Part shown: piece by piece, positions 34,545 through 42,279 of the stretch
How the letters are laid out: every line of letters begins with the position of its first letter
How positions within the stretch are numbered: the first letter of the stretch is position 1
Origin: Bradyrhizobium liaoningense
GTDB taxonomy: Bacteria; Pseudomonadota; Alphaproteobacteria; Rhizobiales; Xanthobacteraceae
Direction of reading: 5' to 3'
NCBI RefSeq assembly: GCF_018130825.1
Contig: NZ_JAFCJS010000004.1
Span: 310,001 to 374,000, forward strand
DNA length: 64,000 bases
Translations under genes and position numbers: made by a program
Notes under the pieces: model-generated
Told to the model about the DNA's origin: nothing
Database searches by the model: none
What the model saw: only the letters and a program-made list of their open reading frames with translations

Positions 34545-34639
34545 CGTAGGGTGGGCAAAGGCGCACTTGCGCCGTGCCCACGTCTTCTCACGCATTCGCT
34601 GAAGGAATGGTGGGCACGCTTCGCTTTGCCCACCCTACG
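34545..34639. repeat. Palindromic intergenic repeat, family A copy 3
   Basis: A 95-bp element bounded by perfect 16-bp inverted repeats (CGTAGGGTGGGCAAAG and its complement), with inner pairs GTGCCCAC and GTGGGCAC. It lies between the convergent AhpD-like and transaminase genes, as copy 1 lies between convergent genes. Confidence 0.9.
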
Positions 34640-34656
34640 ATAGCGGAGTATGACGC

Positions 34657-35517
34657 TCAGACCGCCGTCGCCTTGGCGAACTCCACATAGATCTCGCGGA
34701 GCCGCGTCGCCATCGGGCCGGGCTTGCCGTCGCCGATCTTCTTACCGTCGAGCGCGACCACCGGCTGCACGAACGAAGATGCGCTGGTGATGAACGCTTC
34801 CTTGGCGGAAAGCGCTTCGGCGACGGTGAAGGAACGCTCCTCGACACGGAGCTGGCGCTCCTCCGCGAGCGCGATCACGGCCTTGCGGGTGCAGCCCGGC
34901 AGGATGGCGTTGGAGTTCTGGCGGGTGACGATGACGTCGTCCTTGGTCAGGATGAACGCCGTGGACGAGCCGCCTTCGGTGACGTAGCCATCCTGCAGCA
35001 TCCAGGCTTCGCCGGCGCCGGCTTGCGCCGCGGCCTGCTTCGCCAGCACCTGCGCCAGCAGCGCCACGCTCTTGATGTCGCGGCGCTCCCAGCGGATGTC
35101 GGGCACCGTGATCACGTTGATGCCGGTCTTTGCCACGGGGGCGTTGATGATGTCCTTCTCCGAGGTGAACATCACCAGGCTCGACTTGACGTCACCCTTG
35201 GGGAACGGGAAGTCGCGGCCCTTGTCGGCGCCGCGCGTCACCTGGAGGTAGACGAGGCCGCTCACGACCTTGTTGCGCGCGATCAGCTCTTTCTGGATCT
35301 CGGTGATGCGTTCGATCGTCTCCGGCAGCCTCAAGCTGATCTCGCCGACCGACCGCTCCAGCCGCGCCAGGTGCGAGGCGTTGTCGACCAGCTTGCCGTC
35401 CAGCACCGCCGAGACCTCGTAGATGCCGTCGGCGAACAGGAAGCCGCGGTCGAGGACCGAGATCTTGGCTTCCGAGAGCGGGACGAATGAGCCGTTGACA
35501 TAGGCGAGCGGGTCCAA
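34657..35517 (-). CDS. D-amino-acid transaminase (fold-type IV)
   Basis: A 286-residue class IV aminotransferase. It opens MDPLAYVNGSFVPLSEAKISVLDRGFLFADGIYEV, the family start. The PLP lysine is in WERRDIKSVALLAQVLAK, and GAGEAWMLQDGYVTEGGSSTAF and LPGCTRKAVI bind the cofactor phosphate. The pattern fits Dat rather than the larger branched-chain enzyme. It interconverts D-amino acids and 2-keto acids. It is co-directional with gltIJKL and the M20 peptidase but separated from gltL by a repeat. Confidence 0.92.
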   Translation of the reverse strand: MDPLAYVNGSFVPLSEAKISVLDRGFLFADGIYEVSAVLDGKLVDNASHLARLERSVGEISLRLPETIERITEIQKELIARNKVVSGLVYLQVTRGADKGRDFPFPKGDVKSSLVMFTSEKDIINAPVAKTGINVITVPDIRWERRDIKSVALLAQVLAKQAAAQAGAGEAWMLQDGYVTEGGSSTAFILTKDDVIVTRQNSNAILPGCTRKAVIALAEERQLRVEERSFTVAEALSAKEAFITSASSFVQPVVALDGKKIGDGKPGPMATRLREIYVEFAKATAV

Positions 35518-35591
35518 GGCAGGTCTCCTGGGAGGAAAAGGATTTAGCCGTCCCTATACGGGATTTGGTGCGCCCAATAAACCCTCGATCC

Positions 35592-35696
35592 GTCATTCCG
35601 GGGCGGCGCAAAGCGACGAGCCCGGAATCCATTTCGCCCCGCGTACGCCGCCCGATGGATTCCGGGCCCGCGCCAAGAGGCGCATCCCGGAATGAC
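35592..35696. repeat. Palindromic intergenic repeat, family B copy 1
   Basis: A 105-bp element with 11-bp terminal arms GTCATTCCGGG and CCCGGAATGAC and inner words GCCCGGAATCCAT and ATGGATTCCGGGC that pair with each other. A second copy is at 44597-44701. It lies between gltL and the transaminase gene. Confidence 0.9.
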
Positions 35697-35703
35697 AGAG
35701 GAG

Positions 35704-36444
35704 CTAGTGCGACAGAATCTTCGACAAGAACTTCTGCGCGCGGTCGCTGCGGGGCTTGCCGAAGAAGTCGTCCTTCGGGGCGTCCTCGACGATCTCGCCG
35801 CGGTCCATGAAGATCACGCGGTTGGCGACCTTGCGGGCGAAGCCCATTTCGTGGGTGACGACCATCATGGTCATGCCTTCGCGGGCGAGGTCGACCATGA
35901 CGTCGAGCACCTCGCTGACCATTTCCGGGTCGAGCGCCGAGGTCGGCTCGTCGAACAGCATGACGATCGGATCCATCGCGAGCGCGCGTGCAATGGCAAC
36001 GCGCTGCTGCTGGCCGCCGGAGAGCTGCGCGGGGAATTTTTGCGCCTGCTCCTTCAGGCCGACGCGCTCCAGCAGCTGCATGCCCTTGGTGACGGATTTG
36101 TCGTGCCCACGGCCCAGCACCTTCTCCTGCGCGAGGCAGAGATTATCGATGATCTTGAGGTGCGGAAACAGCTCGAAGTGCTGGAACACCATGCCGACGC
36201 GCGAGCGCAGCTTCGGCAGATTGGTCTTGGGATCGTTGACCTTGGTGCCGTCGACCGAGATGTCGCCGCTCTGGAACGGCTCCAGCGCGTTGACGCATTT
36301 GATCAGCGTCGACTTGCCCGAGCCCGAGGGGCCGCAAACGACGACGACCTCGCCCTTGGTGACGCTGGTGGTACAGTCGGTCAGCACCTGGAAGGTCGGG
36401 CTGTACCATTTGTTGACGTGGCTGATTTCGATCATGACCGACAC
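35704..36444 (-). CDS. gltL: Glutamate/aspartate ABC transporter ATP-binding protein
   Basis: A 246-residue polar amino acid ABC ATPase. Walker A is GPSGSGKSTLIKC, the signature LSGGQQQRVAIARAL, Walker B IVMLFDEPTSALDPE and the switch His in VVTHEMGFARKVA. The start is a GTG at 36444 or the ATG three codons later; the latter gives MIEISHVNKWYS, the usual family start. It follows the gltK-type permease by 3 bp and is the last gene of the transporter operon. Confidence 0.95.
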   Translation of the reverse strand: MSVMIEISHVNKWYSPTFQVLTDCTTSVTKGEVVVVCGPSGSGKSTLIKCVNALEPFQSGDISVDGTKVNDPKTNLPKLRSRVGMVFQHFELFPHLKIIDNLCLAQEKVLGRGHDKSVTKGMQLLERVGLKEQAQKFPAQLSGGQQQRVAIARALAMDPIVMLFDEPTSALDPEMVSEVLDVMVDLAREGMTMMVVTHEMGFARKVANRVIFMDRGEIVEDAPKDDFFGKPRSDRAQKFLSKILSH

Positions 36445-36447
36445 GCT

Positions 36448-37140
36448 CTAGCGAATGATGGCGATGCGCGACTGCAGGCGACGAACGCCGAAAGACGCGA
36501 TACAGGAAATGGTGAAGTAGACGACGGCGGCGAACAGATACATTTCAACGAGACGCCCGTCGCGCTGCGCGACCTTGCTGGCCGCGCCCAGGAAATCCGG
36601 GATCGACAGCACGTAGACCAGCGAGGTGTCCTGGAACAGCACGATGGTCTGGGTCAGCAGCACGGGGAGCATGTTGCGGAACGCCTGCGGCAGCACGACG
36701 TAGCGCATGGTCTGGGCGTAGCTCAATCCGAGCGCGCTGGCCGCTGCCGGCTGGCCGCGCGAGATCGACTGGATGCCGGCGCGCATGATCTCGGAGAAAT
36801 ACGCCGCCTCGAACATGATGAAGGTGATGAGCGAGGAGGCGAACGCGCCGACGCTGATCGGACGCGAGGCGCCGGTCACCCACTGCCCGATATAGGGCAC
36901 CAGGAAGTAGAACCAGAAGATCACCAGCACCAGCGGCAGCGAGCGCATGAAGTCGACATAGAGGCCGGCGATGCGCCCGAGCGTCTTGTAGCCGGACAGC
37001 CGCATCAGTGCGATCGCCGTGCCGAAGATCAGGCCGCCGAGCGCGGCGAGCGCGGTCAGCGTCAGCGTGAAGGTCATGCCCTCGTAGAACAGATAGGGCA
37101 GCGACCGGCGGATGACGTCGAAATCGAAACTCCCGAGCAT
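36448..37140 (-). CDS. gltK: Glutamate/aspartate ABC transporter permease
   Basis: A 230-residue HisM-type permease with about five membrane helices. The EAA loop is AFRNMLPVLLTQTIVLFQDTS, preceded by EAAYFSEIMRAGIQSISRGQ, both conserved in polar amino acid permeases. Length and position (second permease, just before the ATPase) match E. coli GltK. It starts 4 bp after the gltJ-type gene. Confidence 0.93.
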   Translation of the reverse strand: MLGSFDFDVIRRSLPYLFYEGMTFTLTLTALAALGGLIFGTAIALMRLSGYKTLGRIAGLYVDFMRSLPLVLVIFWFYFLVPYIGQWVTGASRPISVGAFASSLITFIMFEAAYFSEIMRAGIQSISRGQPAAASALGLSYAQTMRYVVLPQAFRNMLPVLLTQTIVLFQDTSLVYVLSIPDFLGAASKVAQRDGRLVEMYLFAAVVYFTISCIASFGVRRLQSRIAIIR

Positions 37141-37144
37141 GGCG

Positions 37145-37876
37145 CTATTTCCCCGTGATGTAGCCGGGGATCGCGACGTAGCGCTCGAGATAGCGCATCG
37201 CGGTCACGACAATGGCGTTGACGAGGAGATAGAGGAGCGTCGCGGCCGTGAAGGCCTCGAACACCTGGAACGAGAATTCCTGCATCGAGCGCGCCTGTCC
37301 GGTCAGCTCGATCAGGCCGATGGTGATGGCGACCGCCGTGTTCTTGATGGTGTTGAGGAACTCGGAGGTCAGCGGCGGCAGGATGATGCGGAACGCCATC
37401 GGCAGCAGCACGTAGCGATAGCCCTGCACGGTGGTGAGCCCGAGCGCGGTCGCGGCCATCTTCTGCCCGCGCGGCAGCGAACCGATGCCCGCCTGCAATT
37501 GCACCGCGACGCGCGCCGACATGAAGAAGCCGACGCCGATCGCCGCCGTCCAGAACGGCGCGTTCGGCAATTGCTTCAGCCACAGGCCGGCGGCCCTCGG
37601 CAGCAGTTCCGGCAGCACGAAGAACCACAGGAAGAGCTGCACCAGCAGCGGCATGTTGCGGAAGAACTCGACCCAGCAGAAGCCGAACCAATAGGCGCCC
37701 CGCGACGGCAGCGTGCGCATGACGCCGACGATCGAGCCGAAGATCAGCGCGATGACCCAGGCGAGCAGCGCCGTCTTGATGGTCAGCGCCAGTCCCGACA
37801 GCAGCATGTCGAGATAGGTGCCGGTCCCCATCGGGTTCGGCTCGAAGAAAATTCCCCAGTTCCAGTGGTAGTTCAC
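37145..37876 (-). CDS. gltJ: Glutamate/aspartate ABC transporter permease
   Basis: A 243-residue HisM-type permease starting MNYHWNWGIFFEPNP, close in length and start to GltJ. Conserved parts are GFCWVEFFRNMPLLVQLFLW and the EAA loop LPMAFRIILPPLTSEFLNTIKNTAVA. It pairs with GltK to form the membrane channel. A perfect hairpin separates it from the upstream binding-protein gene. Confidence 0.93.
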   Translation of the reverse strand: MNYHWNWGIFFEPNPMGTGTYLDMLLSGLALTIKTALLAWVIALIFGSIVGVMRTLPSRGAYWFGFCWVEFFRNMPLLVQLFLWFFVLPELLPRAAGLWLKQLPNAPFWTAAIGVGFFMSARVAVQLQAGIGSLPRGQKMAATALGLTTVQGYRYVLLPMAFRIILPPLTSEFLNTIKNTAVAITIGLIELTGQARSMQEFSFQVFEAFTAATLLYLLVNAIVVTAMRYLERYVAIPGYITGK

Positions 37877-37956
37877 GTGTCCCCCGCGCGAACGCGCCCA
37901 TATTGTCCCGGGCGCCTATGCAAATGTCCGGCCACTCCCTCCAGAATGGCTGGAAT

Positions 37957-37990
37957 TCTTCCCTCTCCCCGCAAGCGGGGAGAGGGAAGA
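37957..37990 (-). repeat. Perfect hairpin between gltI and gltJ
   Basis: Two 16-bp perfectly complementary arms (TCTTCCCTCTCCCCGC and its complement) flank AA. Transcribed from the operon it gives a very stable stem immediately after the binding-protein gene. This is the place where REP-type hairpins in other ABC operons protect the upstream message or limit read-through, so that role is inferred. Confidence 0.85.
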
Positions 37991-37997
37991 GCATATC

Positions 37998-38909
37998 TTA
38001 CTTGTAGTCGTCCGGATTCGGCGAATCCGTCGGCTTGGCGAACTCGTTCTTCAGCTCGGCCGAGATCGGCGTGCTCAGGTTCAGCCCCTTCGGCGGGATC
38101 TTGGTCGTGAACCACTTGGCGTAGATCTTCTCGCCCTCGCCGGAGGTATAGACCGCAGCGGTCGCCGCATCGACCACCTTCTTGAACGGCGCGTCGTCCT
38201 TGCGCAGCATGATGCCGTAGGGCTCCGGCTTGGAGAACGCGTCCTTGGAGATCGCATAGTCATCCGGCGACTTGGAGCCGGCGACGAGGCTGGCGAGCAG
38301 GATGTCGTCCATGACGAAGGCGACCGCGCGGTCGGTCTCGACCATCAGGAAGGCTTCGGCGTGGTCCTTGGCCGGGATGATGTTGGCGCCGAGACCCTTC
38401 GCGACATTGGCTTCGGTGAGCTGCTTGATGTTGGTGGTGCCGGCGGTCGAGACCACCGTCTTGCCCTTGAGGTCGTCGATCGACTTCAGGCCGCTCGACT
38501 TCTTGAAGACGTAGCGGCTGGCGGTCAGGAAGTGGGTGTTGGTGAAGGCGACCTGCTTCTGGCGCTCGGCATTGTTGGTGGTCGAGCCGCATTCGAGATC
38601 GATCGTGCCGTTGGCCATCAGCGGGATGCGCGTCGCGGAGGTCACCGGGTTGAGCTTGACCTCGAGCTTGTCGAGCTTGAGCTCCTTCTTCACGGCGTCG
38701 ACGATCTTGTAGCAGATGTCCATCGCGAACCCGACCGGCTTCTGGTTGTCGTCCAGATAGGAGAACGGGATCGAGGAGTCGCGGAAGCCCAGCGTGATGG
38801 CGCCGGTGTCCTTGATGTTCTTCAGCGTCCCGGTCAGCTCCTGGGCCCCGGCCTGGCTGACGGCGAAGGTCGCGACAAGCGCGAGCCCGATGTGACGGAA
38901 ATGTTTCAC
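37998..38909 (-). CDS. gltI: Glutamate/aspartate ABC transporter substrate-binding protein
   Basis: A 303-residue periplasmic binding protein with a cleavable signal peptide (MKHFRHIGLALVATFAVSQAGA, cut probably after AGA). It follows E. coli GltI closely: SSIPFSYLDDNQKPVGF, DLECGSTTNNAERQKQVAF, IIPAKDHAEAF, AFVMDDILLA, YGIMLRKDD and KIPPKGLN. AGGGGAAG precedes the ATG. It delivers acidic amino acids to the GltJK permease. As the first gene of the set and followed by a hairpin, it is probably made in excess. Confidence 0.95.
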   Translation of the reverse strand: MKHFRHIGLALVATFAVSQAGAQELTGTLKNIKDTGAITLGFRDSSIPFSYLDDNQKPVGFAMDICYKIVDAVKKELKLDKLEVKLNPVTSATRIPLMANGTIDLECGSTTNNAERQKQVAFTNTHFLTASRYVFKKSSGLKSIDDLKGKTVVSTAGTTNIKQLTEANVAKGLGANIIPAKDHAEAFLMVETDRAVAFVMDDILLASLVAGSKSPDDYAISKDAFSKPEPYGIMLRKDDAPFKKVVDAATAAVYTSGEGEKIYAKWFTTKIPPKGLNLSTPISAELKNEFAKPTDSPNPDDYK

Positions 38910-39008
38910 TTTTTTCTTCCCCTTTCAGGATGATGCGGCCGGATGCAAGCACAAATCGGGCCGGATTAGAATGTGACTTTCGGCTGGATGGCGGCTCAGG
39001 TTAACGGC

Positions 39009-40403
39009 TCAGGCCAGTGGCTTTGGCAATTCCCCGAGATCCCAGAACAGCCCGGCCATCACCGTCAAGGCCTCTTCGGTCAATGGCAGCAGGATGTGCT
39101 CATTGGGCGCATGCTGGGAGCAGCCGGGATAGGAGTGCGGGACCCAGATCGTCGGCAGGCCCAGGATCTCGGAAAAGACGTCGTTGGGCAGCGAGCCGCC
39201 GAAATTCGGCAAAACCGCCGGCGCCTTGCCGGTGGTCTCCTGCACCGAATCCGCGGCCCATTTGATCCAGGGGCTGTCGAAATCGGTGCGTGAGGCGGCA
39301 AAGCTCTGGGCCGCCCGAACCTCGACCATCGGAAAGCCGCGTCCGACCAGATGCGCACGGATGGCGTCGATCAGGCCGTCGATCTTGGTGCCGACCACGA
39401 AACGCAGTTGCAGCACGGCATTGGCATGGCCGGGAATGGCGTTGGCCGGCTTCTCGATATTGCCCGAGGACATCGCCAGCACTTCGAGCGTGTTCCAGGC
39501 GTAGAGCCGCTCGGCCGCCGACAGCCCCTCCTCGCCCCAGTTCTCGGCCAGCGCCGGCTCGTCCGCGGTCGGCACCACCTCGACGTCGGCAAGATAGCTG
39601 CGGATCTGGTTGGTGAGCCGCGGCGGCTTCAGGGCCTCGAGCTGGAGGCGGCCGTGACCGTCGACCAGCGTCGAGATCGCGTTGACCAGGATGGTCGCGG
39701 GGTTGGCGAGCACGCCGCCCCAATTGCCGGAATGGTGGCCGCCATCGCGTAAGTTCGCGTCGAGGTGGATGCGGATGCCGCCGCGGCAGCCGAGGAAGAG
39801 TGTGGGGCGATCTGCGGACAAGCGCGGGCCGTCGGAGGCCATGAACAGGTCGGCCTTGAGCGCGTCGCGATTGAGATCGCAGACCTTGCCGAGATCGGGC
39901 GAGCCGATCTCCTCACCCATCTCGACGATGAACTTGGCATTGAAGCCGAGCTTGCCGCCGCGCGCGTCGCGTACCGCACGCAGCGCTGCCATGTTGATGC
40001 TGTGCTGGCCCTTGTTGTCGGCGGTGCCGCGGCCATAGAGGCGCGTACCCGCAACCGTCGTGCGCCAGGGATCGCGCCCCTCGCGCCATTCGCCTTCCAT
40101 GCCGTCGACAACGTCGCCATGGCCGTAGACCAGCACGGTCGGCGCGGGCGCGCTTTCGTGGTGCTCGGCGAACAGGAACGGCGCCTTGCCGCTCGGGGAT
40201 TCGACGATACGGCTGGTGAAATCGAGCGCAGCGAACGCCGGCTGCATCTCCTGTTCCAGATAGGCGCGCAGCTCAGGGCCACGCGAGGGATTCTGGCTCT
40301 CGGTCTTGTAGGCGACGCGACGGTCGAGTTCAGCGAGGAACGCGCCGGATTTGAAATCGTCGCGGGCGCGGGCGATGGCGTCGGCTCTGGTCATTGCTTT
40401 CAT
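39009..40403 (-). CDS. M20-family metallopeptidase/dipeptidase
   Basis: A 464-residue zinc peptidase of the M20 (ArgE/DapE/CPG2) family. Metal ligands are recognisable in LVYGHGDVVDGM (His), YGRGTADNKGQHS (bridging Asp), MGEEIGSPD (catalytic Glu and Glu ligand) and MASDGPRLS. A dimerisation domain follows (HHSGNWGGVLANP). In-frame starts exist at 40409 (TTG), 40403 and 40394; I took the first ATG. It is upstream of and co-directional with gltIJKL, suggesting peptide or N-acyl amino acid breakdown feeding amino acid use. Confidence 0.92.
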   Translation of the reverse strand: MKAMTRADAIARARDDFKSGAFLAELDRRVAYKTESQNPSRGPELRAYLEQEMQPAFAALDFTSRIVESPSGKAPFLFAEHHESAPAPTVLVYGHGDVVDGMEGEWREGRDPWRTTVAGTRLYGRGTADNKGQHSINMAALRAVRDARGGKLGFNAKFIVEMGEEIGSPDLGKVCDLNRDALKADLFMASDGPRLSADRPTLFLGCRGGIRIHLDANLRDGGHHSGNWGGVLANPATILVNAISTLVDGHGRLQLEALKPPRLTNQIRSYLADVEVVPTADEPALAENWGEEGLSAAERLYAWNTLEVLAMSSGNIEKPANAIPGHANAVLQLRFVVGTKIDGLIDAIRAHLVGRGFPMVEVRAAQSFAASRTDFDSPWIKWAADSVQETTGKAPAVLPNFGGSLPNDVFSEILGLPTIWVPHSYPGCSQHAPNEHILLPLTEEALTVMAGLFWDLGELPKPLA

Positions 40404-40647
40404 TTTCAAGGTTTCGACGCGGGCGAACGTAGCGGGCTACATAGGCCGTCGAAAGTGGCGGGGAGTTGGATCGTTCTTGGGTAGTTCTTGTGATTTCGTT
40501 CTTGCTCTCTTGAGATTGGCTTGCCAAGCGCGGCAGCACCGCTGATTTTGACCTTGCCAATATCCCAACATATGCAAGAACTTCGCCAGATTGGGGCGCA
40601 CATCTATCATTCGAAGAGCGCTCAGTACAGGGCGCCGAGGGACCAGC

Positions 40648-42027
40648 ATGGCCAAAGAGATCAGGCTCAACGCGTTTGCGATGAATTGCGTCGCACACCA
40701 GTCACCGGGCCTTTGGACCCATCCTCGCGACCGCACAGCCGAATATAACCGCCTGCCCTACTGGATCGATCTGGCCAGGACGCTGGAGCGCGGCCGCTTC
40801 GACGGGTTGTTCCTGGCCGACGTGCTCGGCGTCTACGACGTCTATGGCAACAGCCCTGACGCAGCCTTGCGCAATGCAGCACAGACGCCGTCGAACGAGC
40901 CGCTGCTGCTGCTGTCGGCAATGGCCGCGGTGACGAAAAATCTCGGCTTCGGCGTCACCAGCAATCTGTCGTTCGAGCCGCCCTACCCGTTCGCGCGGCG
41001 GATGTCGACGCTGGATCATCTCACCGAGGGGCGGATCGGCTGGAACGTCGTCACCGGCTATCTCGACAGCGCCGCGCGCGGCGCCGGCAAGGACAAGCAG
41101 ACCGGACATGACGATCGCTACGACATCGCCGACGAATATATGGAGGTCGTCTACAAGCTCTGGGAAGGCAGCTGGGAAGACGACGCCGCGCTGCGCGACC
41201 GCAAACGCGGCATCTTCACCGATCCCGCAAAAGTCCATCGCGTCAATCATGAGGGCGCGAACTACCGCATCAACAACACCATTCACCTCAGCGAGCCGTC
41301 GCCGCAGCGCACGCCCGTGCTGTACCAGGCCGGCACCTCGCCGCGCGGCCGGCAGTTCGCCGCGCGCCACGCCGAATGCGTGTTCATGTCGGGCCCATCG
41401 GCCAAGGTGATCGCGCCGCGAGTCTCCGCGATCCGCCAGGAAGCCGCCGCGCTCGGCCGCAACCCGGCCGAGATCCTGATGTTCTCGATGATGACGATCA
41501 TCCTCGGACGGACGGAAGCCGAGGCAAAGGAAAAATACGCCGACTATCGCCGCCATATCAGCGCTGAAGGGGCGCTGGCGCTTATGTCGGGTTGGACCGG
41601 CGTCGACTTCTCCGGCTACGACCTCGACCAGCAGGTGCGTCACGTCCAGAACGATGCCGGCCGCAGCGCGATGGACAACGTCACCCGCGCCGACCCCGAT
41701 CGGGTCTGGACCGTGCGCGACGTCATCGAGCATGTCGGCATCGGCGGCGCCGGTCCTGTCGTGGTCGGCACGCCCGAGATGGTCGCGGACAAGATCGAGC
41801 AATGGTTCGAGGCCACCGACGTCGACGGCCTCAACGTCGCCTTCGCGATCTCGCCCGGCGATTTCGAGGACATCGCCGACATGCTGGTGCCGGAGCTGAC
41901 CAAGCGCGGACGGTATAAGCCGGAATATGCGAAGGGCACGCTGCGGGAGAAGCTGTTCGGCGGCGGACGCGCGCGGCTCGATGCGCCGCATCCGGCGGCG
42001 GGGTATCGCGTGGGGAAGACGGGGTAG
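40648..42027 (+). CDS. LLM-class flavin-dependent monooxygenase (NtaA/SnaA type)
   Basis: A 459-residue luciferase-fold monooxygenase, the second in the window. Markers are GRFDGLFLADVLGVYDVYG, LGFGVTSNLSFEPPYPFARRMSTLDHLTEGRIGWNVVTGYLD, YDIADEYMEVVYKLWEGSW and LYQAGTSPRGRQFAARH. It differs widely from the copy at 21852 and lacks the Ldh2 and FAH partners. GAGGGA lies upstream of the ATG. It is a single gene followed by a long inverted repeat. The substrate is unknown and no flavin reductase is adjacent. Confidence 0.93.
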   Translation: MAKEIRLNAFAMNCVAHQSPGLWTHPRDRTAEYNRLPYWIDLARTLERGRFDGLFLADVLGVYDVYGNSPDAALRNAAQTPSNEPLLLLSAMAAVTKNLGFGVTSNLSFEPPYPFARRMSTLDHLTEGRIGWNVVTGYLDSAARGAGKDKQTGHDDRYDIADEYMEVVYKLWEGSWEDDAALRDRKRGIFTDPAKVHRVNHEGANYRINNTIHLSEPSPQRTPVLYQAGTSPRGRQFAARHAECVFMSGPSAKVIAPRVSAIRQEAAALGRNPAEILMFSMMTIILGRTEAEAKEKYADYRRHISAEGALALMSGWTGVDFSGYDLDQQVRHVQNDAGRSAMDNVTRADPDRVWTVRDVIEHVGIGGAGPVVVGTPEMVADKIEQWFEATDVDGLNVAFAISPGDFEDIADMLVPELTKRGRYKPEYAKGTLREKLFGGGRARLDAPHPAAGYRVGKTG

Positions 42028-42114
42028 CTGCTGCTTGCCGCTTTTCCGGATCGTCGCTGCGAGCTGCGCTTCATTGCGCGATCTGCCGAACTGCACCCGC
42101 GGACACCGCTGCGT

Positions 42115-42257
42115 TCCCTCCCCCCTTGCGGGGGAGGGTTAGGGAGAGGGGTGCCACACGGGGACTCTCTCTGCAGCGCACGACCTGTTCTCGACGACGG
42201 CGACACCGCCTCCTGGGCTACCCCTCTCCCCCGCCCTCCCCCGCAAGGGGGGAGGGA
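42115..42257. repeat. Long inverted repeat, family D
   Basis: Two 38-bp arms (42115-42152 and 42220-42257) pair with only three mismatches around a 67-nt centre. Each arm contains a smaller hairpin built on CCCCC-ttgc-GGGGG. The element fills the gap between the convergent LLM and decarboxylase-like genes and could terminate transcription from both sides. Confidence 0.9.
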
Positions 42258-42279
42258 GCAGAGCGGAGCGCGCGGCGCC

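Noticed and set aside
32402..34549. Open frame of 715 codons on the plus strand
   Set aside because: It runs over the DHA2 transporter and AhpD-like genes in another frame and gives a low-complexity Arg-rich product.
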